DNA from: Nematostella vectensis
Lineage: Eukaryota; Cnidaria; Anthozoa; Actiniaria; Edwardsiidae
Direction: 5' to 3'
DNA: 60,000 nucleotides
NCBI RefSeq assembly: GCF_932526225.1
Contig: NC_064037.1
Span: 9,532,203 to 9,592,202 of the forward strand
Part shown: positions 12,869 through 24,073 of the stretch, in pieces
Layout of the letters: each line of letters begins with the position of its first letter
Numbering within the stretch: position 1 is the stretch's first letter
Notes under the pieces: model-generated
The model's database searches: none
Told to the model about the DNA's origin: nothing
What the model saw: the letters and a program-made list of their open reading frames with translations, nothing else
Position numbers and translations under genes: made by a program

Positions 12869-14642
12869 ACAATCCTTCTATCCTCACCGGTTTTCCTACC
12901 TATTCTCTAGCCTATTCCTAAAATATTCTCTTCGATTTGAGCATTATCAAGCCAGATCGCATTTAATGAATTCCCAGCGGAAGCTGTCGCTGTACTAAAG
13001 CGTTGAACATATCAAATGAAGGAAGTGCGTATAAGAAAAACCCAGGTGCAGAATCCATATAATCTCTAGAATCTTCCGTCCCTAACCGTGCCATTTCGCG
13101 TGCCCAGCCAATTCGTGTTATTCAGAACTCAGGTCAATGCATTGTTCTATTTCAATTTGATGTAATAAATGCCCGGTATAATCAGGTTCTCTTATCTAGG
13201 GAATACCAGCTAGAGTAACATGCCTCGTGCTCACGTTAGCTTTAGAGAGGGTGGGATAGCGGAGATCATGGCTGATAATCAACGATAATTACTGTTAGTT
13301 TTAGTTCTAATCTGCGTCAAAACGCTCACGTTTATACAGCTTATAACTATTAAAATTCATTTACTTGCGAGTACGCGTTGTAAATTGATGTTTAAATGGC
13401 GCCGTGGCTTGATCGTTAACTTGTTGTTGTAAGTATTTGTAGACATCCCTTGTGCCTGGCTCTTTTTCGTCCTGATATGCTCGCAATTTTCGTGTTTTAT
13501 GTGTGTGTGTTAATGTGCTTTGCGATTCATGCTGAAGGGAATGGAGTCCATTTCGCAGACTTGTCTTTGAATCTCTGGCAACGATTAAGTCTCACGTTAA
13601 TGAAAAAGTGTAACAACACCCCAAGTCGATTGTGCTGTCGCTTTTGGATAACGAGTTATTTATGTTGGCGTCTTAGTTTGATCAATTTCGGGTTGCTTGT
13701 AGTCGAGGGTTCTGTTGTGGCTGGTGAATCCCATGTTTCTCGTCTGCAAGTGCGTTTTGAGTATATTGTGAGAATAATATCTTAGGGCGTATATCGACGT
13801 TCTTTATTTCGTTAAGAAGATCGTTTTGAGTGTACTGTCTATATATCTGATACGTGGTTTTGGTTTAATTGGATTTTGTGTTCAGTAGCGTATCATGTGT
13901 AAATAATGATTATTTCAGATCGCGATTACGCAAGAGATTTAGACCTTGATTTAAATGTTTACTTTTTCCGTATACAAAGATACCCCTTAATCACGCAAGT
14001 TACAACTTATTTGTTATATCTTGTAGATACCACCTGGACACCAGAGAAAAAAAACGACCAAAAAATAAGAAAAAAAGGACAGAAAAATAATACGGTAAGT
14101 CTTACCAATATGAAGGAAATCTGGAAAAATATGTAGGAAATCTGAAAAAAATCACGCGCTTGCATCATTGGAAAAAATTATATTCAGCCGTTCAAGTCGA
14201 TGTTTCGTAGATGACCGGATCGATTTTTTTTGTAGCATTCGTCATTAGAGGTATTTTTTTCTGGTCGTTGGTTTCATGATGGCGAAAAACACAAAACGAG
14301 TTATTTCGTGCTTAGTTTTTTGACGATCGGGAATAAATTAATCACTTTCAAATACTCGAACTAGGCCAACTTTTATCAACCTGAACATGAAACCTCCTGC
14401 TACCACCCTGGAAAAAATGAGAACCCATCAGCAGGACATTTTTTTTTTCTAAGAAATGTAGATAATAGTAGTAGCAATAGAAATAGCAGTAGCAATAGCA
14501 ATGGTAATAGTAAATAATAATAAACATAAGAATAATAAGAAATAGCGAGAAAATTATGGGTTATATTGTCCTTACACTAATATGGCAGCATAATTTGCAT
14601 AGCCTTTTAACCGAATCTTTTACAAACCGTGCTATTAGTTTT

Positions 14643-14840
14643 CAGGCCCGTACCCAGGATTTTTCTTGGGGGGGGAGGGGGTGCGAAATCTGAAAAAGTG
14701 GACCTAATTTTTCCGGGGGGGGGGGGGGGGGGGGAGTTCTCTTAACACCGTGGAAAAAAAAGGATTTATATACCAGAAAAAATATAGCTTATGCTTTATA
14801 ATTTTGTCTACAAATAGCACATCTATTGAGAACCGAAAGT
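14643..14840. mobile_element. Non-autonomous TIR element, family A copy 2, right end lost
   Basis: It starts with CAGGCCCGTACCCAGGAT and continues with the same interior as the copies at 2.0 and 36.6 kb (a GTGCGAAATC block, 'GTGGACCTAATTTTTC', a G-run, 'CACATCTATTGAGAACCG'). The right terminal repeat is missing; the sequence passes into a GT microsatellite and another G-run. Confidence 0.65.
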
Positions 14841-15690
14841 GGACGTTCGGTCGTTGTGTGTGTGTGTGTGTGTGTGTCGGGGGGGGGAACGTAGCTTAGT
14901 TTATTGCTTTCAAAAACAGATGTTATTTCCGATGTAATGCGGGGGCTCGTAGATCTCATACCTACTTTTGAACCCCTCTGTCATGTGGATTTTTCCATAA
15001 GCCCAACCCAGGTCTAGATATAACTTCTCAGAGCATCTGTCAGATTTTCAAGGTAAAAATAGGATAGTCTCTGTCAATTTTTCAAAAAGCCCTACCAGGT
15101 CTAGATAAAACTTCTCAGAGCACTTGTCAGATTTTCAAGGAAAAACTAGGGTAGAACCTCACTCGTGAAGACCTTCCACTAGCTCCCTAATACATAACGA
15201 TTCCCCGGGAAATGGTTGAATGTGTAGTCCAATTCTAAGTTCGCTCTGAAAATCACATTTAAAAAAATGCAATTTTATGTTCGCTCTGAAAATCAAGCTT
15301 TGTGAAAATGCAACGATAATGCCATTCTAAGTTCGTTCTGGCAATCACGCCTTCTAGAAATTCACCTTCTAGAAATTCACCAATTGGCCGCAGGCTGTCT
15401 GTCTTCCTCATCCTACTTCGTAATGGCGGCTTATTTCTGTAGTTTCCGCGCAGTTTTGGGTATCCCCAAGGGTATACAATGCTGTTTTAAAGATTAGCAA
15501 AACGTTCCTTTCTTATTTATGTCATTGAAAGCGTTTCTAGAAAAAGTTTCAAGGATTTTGTGAAAAAAAATTAAGTTTGTTAGAAAAATACTTTTAAACT
15601 TAAGAGTTTGTTAGTTTATCATAGAAATTTCATTTACTGAAGTAAACTACTTCCGCGTAAGCAATTCTTGATAAATAAAAGCAACCAGGG

Positions 15691-15783
15691 GCGTGCTAGT
15701 ACCCTATGCAGCCTTCCTTAGTGTCAGTCTCGAATCATTCGAAGCTGACACTGAGGGCGGCTGCGCAGGAGACTAGAAGCGTG
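15691..15783. other. Strong hairpin, possible pre-miRNA or foldback MITE
   Basis: The core at 15708-15764 folds as GCAGCC...AGTGTCAG paired with CTGACACT...GGCTGC, with a few mismatches and G-U pairs and a very short loop inside CGAATCATTCG. Imperfect pairing extends outward through CTAGT blocks on both sides. The shape fits either a small RNA precursor or a foldback element; the sequence alone does not decide. Confidence 0.45.
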
Positions 15784-18700
15784 TTAACGGGGGACACGCT
15801 TTAATGTAAAAAGCAAAGTACGTAAACATTTTTATGTTATAAATATTTTTGGTAGATTACCCATGTGCAGTATGCCTTGTTTGTTGCGAGTTTATTGGTT
15901 TTGTCGATTCTTGTGTACGCGAATGGTAGATGTATTGGTTTTGTCGATTCTTGTAAACGTTAATGGTATGGTGTATTGGTTTTTCATGTAAAAACTATGT
16001 CTGGTTTGTCCTCACGTCTTCCCCTGATGCATATCAGCCTTGTATTCAACGTTAGATATTCAATTATAAGTGTGATAAATGTCAAATTAGATTCCGTTAT
16101 TTGGTTTTGTTTGTGAACTTGCTCGCAGTTTTCAGATGTGACTGGTATAGCAGAGGGAGGAGGGAAAGGGGATGAACTTTCCACCCCTCTCCCCCTTGGG
16201 TAATTTTTAGTACTATGCTGGTCTATTGAATTGAACTGTATCTACTAATCAATCGTCAATCCGTTTTTTTTTAAGGTTGAGTTCTAACAACACCGTAAAG
16301 CCACCAGGCCGGCTTTAAGCGTTATCAGATTTATTTTCTGATACAAATCTGTCAAAGTGTTATGATTGAAATCCCTTTTTCTAATACTTTCAATCAGATG
16401 GGTTTTAGCGTAATGACATTTTTTAAAGATAAATTTTATCAGGATTACCCAGAAATAACCTTTTTAATTTCGATAGATTAAAGAAATAAACGTTTTGTTT
16501 TTTTGTAGATTGTATCTCCCACATTGTAAAAATTATGATATCCCATTTTCAAGAAAAAGTAATTAAGATATCATTATCATTTTAGCGAGATCAGAAGAGC
16601 GCTATTTGACACAACTATAAATGGCATACAAAAACTTGCGCTCTTATTTTCGCTAGAGGAAAAAGCGCTTGAGGTACTTATATTTTGTTATAATTGCATC
16701 AAGAATAATGGTTGTAACACTCGACATAGAGCGCACACTTGAGGCTAATAGGAAAAGTCACACCCTTGCCATGTTTTCCACTTTCTGTCTACCCTTCAAA
16801 TCTCAAATCGTTTACACGGTAACCGTTCTAAATTGTTTCCTTTGGATAAAGAGCCTTATCGATAGTCCTCTTTTCGCTTTCAAATGATAGTCACAATGTA
16901 AGCCATATGAAAATCTCAGCAAATGCATGTCGAGTAGACTCTTGACCCAAGTCTAGCAGCAATCAATCAAACTCATTTCTTGTCGGTACTATCCATTTCT
17001 TTTTGAACTATCCGTTTTTTCAAACTATATATTTTGCATACTGGATGTGTGGTTGTATTGTCCTGTGATGAATTGGGAAACTTTTCTTTGCATTTTCTTT
17101 CCTTGATTCAGCCAAATAGAAATTAAACATAAGATAATAGATATTTTCGATTACTTTTTATTTTACTATAGCCTCTTAAAATAGTCCATTAGTCAGATAA
17201 TTTCATTAGCTTTATTGGCATAGTGTTATTGATTGATTCTTGTAAACCGCTATGAGCTTTTTGTATCAGCAAAGTGCTACTTAAATAAATTTTCTTTTTA
17301 AGTCCGTATAACCTTCCAGCATTGATAGATTTTGTCGATTCTTTGTATTTTCATCTTCCAAATGGTATGTGGTTCGAATGAATAACTCGAATCTGCAATT
17401 TTGCGTTATTTTTATCAACCTTCGGGAAATTAGCCGTAAACTGGAAATAATTTTAAAGAATATTAAGGAAAGCGCATTGTTTTAGGTTTTCTCGCCAAAA
17501 ACAGGAAATTATACACTCGATGCAACAGCCTTTCTTGCGGCCAAGAAATTAAAAAAAAATTTCAAAATTCAATCAAATTCAGTTCCCTTTTCAGAAATTG
17601 TAAGCTTATCTCTATGCTTTCTTTTGGTTAGATTGCTATAAGTGAAAGGTTATAAGAACTTTAGTAGCTCATTTCTATGAAACAATATCTCAATACTTTT
17701 GACGAATCAGACCTAGTGATCAGTTTATTCTATAAAAAAGTCTGTCTGTCCTAACCAAGTTATTTGACATATCTTATTCTACAGTTGCTATTCCATACGG
17801 TCTATTTACTTTGAAGTCCAATCACTTTTATTAAATGTTTGCAATAGGTGAATGCCAAACGTATTGAGTACATCGCATTCTTAGTCCTTTTTCCATCCCA
17901 ATTAATCTACTGTTTCTGAATTATCCATCATTTGCACAAATAAAAAAACCGCCTGCCCGATTTTATTAAAGAACCGCAGTTTGATAGCAGTAGATAAGAT
18001 TTAATTGAAACAATCAGAGCAATGTGTTATAAGAGCAGACAAAACGCCCGTTTTGCACCAACAGATTACCCCAACCTAGAATCCCATTATACTTGACTTC
18101 TGTTTCGCGCAGCAAGAGTTCAAGCATGAATAAGCAGGAAATTTTCCATCTAGGGCAAATCAACGCTTAAGAATACTAGTTTGCAAGTCCAAATCGCCCT
18201 GTACGTAAGTTGTTTTAAGGTGCGTGATGTAGTATTTGACTTTGCTCTACACAGCTAGATTTGAAACAGGAACGAGCCAACATCCCATCTTTATAAGAAA
18301 CCCAACACAGAAAAAAAACAGTTTACGTGCCCTAATACCTAACGATTTTGTAAGGTCTTTTGGAAATTAGGGTTTTGAGACTCAGAAACACGAAGCCAGA
18401 AATCCCATCTCAAAAGGCACTACAGAACAGTTAGAAATTTCCACTTGACCAAATTTCCCTCAATGAGGCTCATGGCGTGCCGAGTTAAGACCGTGTTGGG
18501 TTTAGAGCGTGGTGTAGTGTTTAACAGTCTAGAAGCAGCATCAAGTGGTAAATGTGCTTGAGCTGTCTTGGGCTGTCCGTCATGAAAGCCCCTGTACCCA
18601 TACACTCTTGATAATGTCTCCGGTTTGTCAAATCTCGGTGATATAAATTGTCTTTTGCAGGGTTCGGTAGAAAAGTGCTTCAATAACCGTTGCAAGACAC

Positions 18701-20343
18701 TCAAGCGTTCTTTCACACTAAAGGTACATATAGAACTTTAAAACTGCCTTGCGCTTTAAACATAACACTTTTTTTAAAACCTAGCTCTTTTCATTCGATG
18801 TACGCGGCGACTTTATTACCGTTAGGTAGTCGAGCTTTTCATGGCCTTTATAAGTGTAATACAGTTTTGACCGGGGGCAATCTGAATCTGTGACTACAAA
18901 TATATGTAATAGAGATATTTTATTATTAAATAATGAGGCAACTAGTCTCTCCGTAAGCCTTACAGAACTCCTTATAAATCACGTTAGCACCCTCTTCAAA
19001 GCACTGGAAGGCTTTTAAAGTTGGTGCGCTTGTTGTTGTTTTTTATTTCTGGTATGATTAACAAGAATCTGAAGTGCATTTTTATCATCCATAAAAAAGT
19101 ATGTGTAATCATATCTCGCTGGTATTTTTTAAATGTTCGGTATACACTTTCCAACCAGGATCGATAACAGCATTTCTGAATGGAAACGCCCCCATTTTTA
19201 TCAGGATATTTTAAAGAGCTTTTCGCATTTTCGTTTTTTTATTGAGCTTTTTTCTTATCATATTTCCTCTGGATAGTGTCTATCTTAATCTCTGAAATCT
19301 TGATCATTTTGAACTCTTACCCAGAAAAGAAAAACATGCATCATAGAGCATTTTTCTGCTGTTTTGTAAACCTCGCTATCTCGTTATATGTGAAAATGGA
19401 TAAAACAAATTAAATGGGTAGTGATGAATACCTCTTAACTGGCACAATGTTCCTCTGTTCCGGAGCACACTACTATATAAAAACAGTATTGAGTGGACTC
19501 TCAGATTTTTGTGTCTGTAAAACACTGCTTTACAATTCCTTAAGTAGTTTGCAAGAGCACTTGATATACGTCATTACTTGCACGTTTGCTGAAAAACCCT
19601 GGTAAAGCCTCAGTGTAATCATAACATCACCGCTGCTTTATACTTTACGATGATAAGGCGTGGCGTCAGATGCTGCTCGGATCCTATCAGTAATACATCC
19701 AAACGCTTTTATATCACGTGAGCATCTCGAATATACTATTTGGGAAATCGAGTTGAAGGCATTTAAGGTGGGCCAAATGGACTATAAGTCTAAGACTTTT
19801 CAACATTTTGAGAGTTTTATTTTTCCAGCACTTTCAGAGTGGAACCGAGCTGGAACACAAAACTACAGCCTCTTTTGATTTCGAGATGGAGGCGAGGCAA
19901 TCGATATTAAATAAGATTACACCAAGAGGGCAGTAAACAAAGATTTAATTCTTATTATTTCTTCTAGATGAATCCTTGTTTTATAACATTTTCAAAACAT
20001 GATTTTTACTTTGAGTCTGTCTAAATTCGCCAATTATATCAACGACAACCTTGCTATGATAGAATTCATATTCAAAGATGTCGAATAGTATTCTATTTGT
20101 CTTATCAAGAAAGTTATACATAGCATTCCGCTATAATAATAGCATTCCATCTGTCTTATCAAGAAAGTTATACATAGCATTCCGCTATAATTACACGCGC
20201 CACGTTCCAAGTTCCACGCATTCTAGACCCGAGCACGCTTGTGCCTGTTCGCGTCTTGTTCCAACGCATCAACCGTTTGTTTATATGTTAGGAGGCGCGT
20301 GTGAAGTAGTTCTGAGTGCCTCAAGCCACCAATCGTGTGGGAA

Positions 20344-20645
20344 TGTGATAGCTAAGGCTGGCTTATATCCTGTGATAGCTAAGGCTGGCTTATATCCTAT
20401 GATAGCTAAGGCTGGCTTATATCCTGTGATAGCTAAGGCTGGCTTATATCCTATGATAGCTAAGGCTGGCTTATATCCTATGATAGCTAAGGCTGGCTTA
20501 TATCCTATGATAGCTAAGGCTGGCTTATATCCTATGATAGCTAAGGCTGGCTTATATCCTGTGATAGCTAAGGCTGGCTTATATCCTATGATAGCTAAGG
20601 CTGGCTTATATCCTGTGATAGCTAAGGCTGGCTTATATCCTATGA
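20344..20645. repeat. 27-bp minisatellite, about 11 copies
   Basis: The unit is GATAGCTAAGGCTGGCTTAT plus ATCCTRT; variation is almost limited to one A/G position at the join. Because 27 is a multiple of three and the unit has no stop in some frames, it makes long artefactual ORFs on both strands (IAKAGLYP-type repeats on plus). Near-identity of copies indicates recent expansion. Confidence 0.95.
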
Positions 20646-21003
20646 TTGTCAAGCGGTGTCGAGAACTGCTGGGTGCGTGTCACAAGTGCTTGTGAAGAGT
20701 TGCGATGTTCGTATAAAAAAACCGAAAATGCTATAATTCTGGACTTAGCAGAAAAAAGATCTTAGTTCACATTAAAACCTCAATTTCAACCAGAAAGTAT
20801 TTGAAACCATTGACTATCTAAGCGTCTCGGTTAACTTATTAGTTCGTCTGCCCGAGGCTAAATCATCATTCTTCAGTTCGCTCGCTAAATCTAATTACAG
20901 AATTCCCTTCGTTCCGGGAGAGAAAAATCATATGGATGCTTCCACGGAAGTTTGTCAGGGAGTCAGAATAACCACGTTGGGTTGTCGCCTTCTGTAACTT
21001 CAA

Positions 21004-21187
21004 GGGGGGGGGGGGGGGGGGGGGGAGGCGCACAGACCTTCAAGCGAAGAGGGAAGCAGAGGTTTTCAGGGGGAGAGGGAGGGGGGGCGAGTGTTCTAGG
21101 GGGAACGGGTCTAATGTCGGATTCTCTCAGGTTTAAATTCAATGGAAGGCGTGCAGCATGGCTTAATGGGGGGGGGGGGGGGGGGGT
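21004..21187. repeat. Two G-runs with G-rich spacer
   Basis: Long G tracts at about 21004-21025 and 21170-21186 with further G-rich DNA between them. They create glycine- and proline-rich spurious ORFs on the two strands. G-quadruplex formation is plausible, and the tract lengths may be wrong in the assembly. Confidence 0.8.
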
Positions 21188-21557
21188 CCCACTTGCTGTT
21201 AGAATAGAGACCAATCAATATATGCATCCTTTCACTTCAAACAGTCATCACTTAAAAATAGAAAAAGATAGATTGTTATCCTACTTTTTATCGCCAAGTG
21301 TATAACAGACGCATGTCGCACGATTGTTTTCTGTGTAGAACTTATAAAGGTCACTAGGGCAAAATGGAGCGCGTTGGAAAACATGTTTTTATAACCACGG
21401 GAATTAGGATACTTTGCAAAAAAAAAAAAAAAAAAACATCCCCAATTTATGTTCCCATGATATAACTCCTCCTTGGAGGAGATTTCATCACGGTGATACC
21501 ACGGTGATGCCTTACTGGGGATATCACGTCTTTATTTCATGCCCTTAGATACCTTGG

Positions 21558-21811
21558 CAGGCCCGTATCCAGGGTTCCCATTAGTCCTGCTATTTGTAGA
21601 CAACACTATAAAGCATAAGCTAGATCACTCTGGTATGTAGCCAAATCTGACAATAAACGTCTCGTTAAGATATTGCAAAGGCATAAAAAAAATCCCTGTT
21701 TGTTTCGGGGTTGTCAGATTTTTATTAGAGAACTCACCCCCCCCCCCCCAAGAAAAATCCGATTTCGCACCCCCCCCCCCCCCCCCAAGAAAAATCTTGG
21801 GTACGGGCCGG
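21558..21811. mobile_element. Non-autonomous TIR element, family A copy 3
   Basis: It begins CAGGCCCGTATCCAGG and ends CTTGGGTACGGGCCGG, flanked by the 5-bp direct repeat CTTGG (21553-21557 and 21812-21816). The interior matches the 2.0-kb copy in the same orientation, with 'GCTATTTGTAGAC', 'GATATTGCAAAGGCAT' and two C-runs. Confidence 0.7.
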
Positions 21812-21992
21812 CTTGGTACTATTCTTATACGTAAGACTAAAGGCCTTTTGTCAGCCATACCTTTGTTATTGTTTCACCATCTAATGGAAAACAAATTTGT
21901 GGTGAAATCTCGGGATAGCTATTTTATAATAGAGCATTATCCTTAAGTTAACAAATTTAAACAAAAAATGCCAAAAGCTTCTCTTCATCAGC

Positions 21993-22853
21993 CGATGGAA
22001 ATGCATGCTTTCTGTCACTTCATGTGGGTGTCGCGCCTCGTGTTATGGTGGATGGAAATGCATGCTTTCTGTCACTTCATGTGGGTGTCGCGCCTCGTGT
22101 TATGGTGGATGGAAATGCATGCTTTCTGTCACTTCATGTGGGTGTCGCGCCTCGTGTTATGGTGGATGGAAATGCATGCTTTCTGGCACTTCATGTGGGT
22201 GTCGCGCCTCGTGTTATGGTGGATGGAAATGCATGCTTTCTTTCACTTCATGTGGGTGTCGCGCCTCGTGTTATGGTGGATGTAAATGCATGCTTTCTAG
22301 CACTTCATGTGGGTGTCGCGCCTCGTGTTATGTTGGATGGAAATGCATGCTTTCTGGCACTTCATGTGGGTGTCGCGCCTCGTGTTATGGTGGATGGAAA
22401 TGCATGCTTTCTATCACTTCATGTGGGTGTCGCGCGTCGTGTTATGGTGGATGGAAATGCATGCTTTCTGTCACTTCATGTGGGTGTCGCGCCTCGTGTT
22501 ATGGTGGATGGAAATGCATGCTTTCTGTCACTTCATGTGGGTGTCGCGCCTCGTGTTATGGTGGATGGAAATGCATGCTTTCTAACACTTCATGTGGGTG
22601 TCGCGCCTCGTGTTATGGTGGATGGAAATGCATGCTTTCTGTCACTTCATGTGGGTGTCGCGCCTCGTGTTATGGTGGATGGAAATGCATGCTTTCTGTC
22701 ACTTCATGTGGGTGTCGCGCCTCGTGTTATGGTGGATGGAAATGCATGCTTTCTGTCACTTCATGTGGGTGTCGCGCCTCGTGTTATGGTGGATGGAAAT
22801 GCATGCTTTCTAACACTTCATGTGGGTGTCGCGCCTCGTGTTATGGTGGATGG
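21993..22853. repeat. 57-bp minisatellite, about 15 copies
   Basis: The 57-bp unit contains GGAAATGCATGCTTTCTGTC, CACTTCATGTGGGTGTCGCG and CCTCGTGTTATGGTGGAT. Copies differ at one or two positions, mainly the base or two after GCTTTCT. The period is a multiple of three, so the array is open in all three plus frames (19-residue repeats) and gives ORFs of 92-350 codons that I regard as artefacts. The first unit follows CATCAGCCGATGGAAAT, a motif also found at single-copy sites near 28.8, 38.8 and 50.5 kb (minus), which suggests expansion from the edge of a dispersed repeat. Confidence 0.95.
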
Positions 22854-23295
22854 TCTGCGTGTGTACCCACTAGGGTGTTGTGTGTATGTGGTCAGGATCA
22901 AACTACGCTTTGTTATCGGGCTCGGGTCACGAACTCGGCCGGTTCATATTGATCGATGGATGCGTACTGTTTGCAAGTTTCGCCTAAGCCTGCGAAAAGC
23001 GCACCAGAAAAGCCGTTTTATCGGACGTAGCACTCGGCCAAAAATGAGCTCGGCTTCTCCGTTTTTTTTTTTTTAAAGCTTGGCTTACTAAGCTCGGCTT
23101 TTCTGTCCTTCACGCATCTAGCGCTTGTTTAAGCAGTTTCTTCTTTTTCATGGCTTTTAGGAAGTCCATTGCAGTTTGTGTTGAGGAATTTCACGCTCTT
23201 TCCTCCCATACCAACCGAGAGCCAGCCCTTTTATTTTTTATCTCTGTATGAGCTTTTATGTAAGGGTTAAATACCGAGGACGGAGGCAGTTCGCA

Positions 23296-23502
23296 AATGT
23301 AATTTGCATAGACAGCGTAGCCCCACACCACCCTTGACCTCTTTCGTCCCTTCTCCACGTCGACAGTCCGCATGTACTCCCCATAGCTGTACAAGTTACG
23401 TTTCACAATAACTCTCAATTTAGAAAGTTAGTGAGGAAACTGTGAGAAAGACAAGTCGGGTCTAGGGTGGTGTGGGGCTACGCTGTCTATGCAAATTACA
23501 TT
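23296..23502. repeat. Perfect 38-bp inverted repeat around a 131-bp spacer
   Basis: The left arm (23296-23333) contains AATTTGCATAGACAGCGTAG and runs into CCCCACACCACCC. The right arm (23465-23502) is its exact reverse complement. No protein is encoded in the spacer and no family is recognised. The arms have not diverged, so this is either recent or kept identical by gene conversion. Confidence 0.85.
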
Positions 23503-23713
23503 CTAAGGATGGCAATGTCCCGATCATCGACGGAAAGCTAAAATTGACGTTCAAAAAATCATTTCTCGCAGGTTCTGAGGCGGATTGCTCACAAACTCGA
23601 TTCGGGGATATTTCCATCCCTGTCCCATCTTGTACCAGTGTCAGTGTTTTCGTACTGCTTTAAATTCCGCAGAAAATCGCGCTGAAGCTGAGGTAGACGG
23701 AGTTTCATACGTA

Positions 23714-24068
23714 CAGGCCCGTAGCCAGGGGGGGTTCGGACGAACACCCCCCCCCCCTACCTGGCTTGAAGGTCCGCTTAGAGCAAACAAAAAATATATA
23801 ACATTTGGCTGGATTACCGTGCACATAAATATGTCTTTAAAATGACTAAAAAAATCTATTTTTTTTAACTAATCATCTTGATTATTATCGCTATATGTTA
23901 AAAAGCACCCTATTAATAGTGCTTTAAAATACATTTTAAATACAAGATTGAATTTATTTGAAGTATTGATTGCCTAATGTAATCAGGCGAGGGGAGGGGT
24001 ATACCGGAATTTGGTCCGCTAAAATGGAAACACGAACCACACCGCTCAAAATCCTGGCTACGGGCCTG
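23714..24068. mobile_element. Non-autonomous TIR element, family A relative copy 5
   Basis: Termini are CAGGCCCGTAGCCAGG and CCTGGCTACGGGCCTG, a perfect 16-bp terminal inverted repeat, flanked by the 5-bp direct repeat ACGTA (23709-23713 and 24069-24073). The interior differs from copies 1-4 but matches the element at 37.9 kb in the opposite orientation. No transposase. Confidence 0.8.
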
Positions 24069-24073
24069 ACGTA

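Larger units (their letters stand above)
12869..20343. other. Intergenic stretch with repeats, no gene seen
   Basis: Open frames are short and unconvincing. It holds a truncated family A element (14643-14840) next to a GT microsatellite, two units beginning AGGTCTAGATA near 15010 and 15108, three TAAGTTCGCTCTGAAAATCA-like units at about 15236-15345, a strong hairpin at 15691-15783, about 2.5 copies of a roughly 43-bp unit with TATTGGTTTTGTCGATTC at 15890-15990, and a 54-bp duplication at 20087-20192. Confidence 0.55.

Noticed and set aside
13450-13785. 111-codon plus ORF with hydrophobic start
   Set aside because: Starts at a non-ATG codon, composition typical of T-rich DNA, no splice partners or domain.
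18420-18716. 98-codon minus-strand ORF with protein-like look
   Set aside because: Begins at GTG, no ATG, no recognisable domain and no neighbouring exons; kept out as too weak.
20078-20695. 205-codon ORF on plus and 123-codon ORF on minus
   Set aside because: Products of the 27-bp minisatellite, open on both strands because the period is a multiple of three.
20340-22860. Tandem arrays considered as CRISPR
   Set aside because: Eukaryotic context, no spacers between units, no cas genes; ordinary minisatellites.
22005-23076. ORFs of 315 and 350 codons across 22.0-23.1 kb
   Set aside because: They are the 57-bp minisatellite read in two frames followed by unrelated sequence; no domain, and all frames are equally open.
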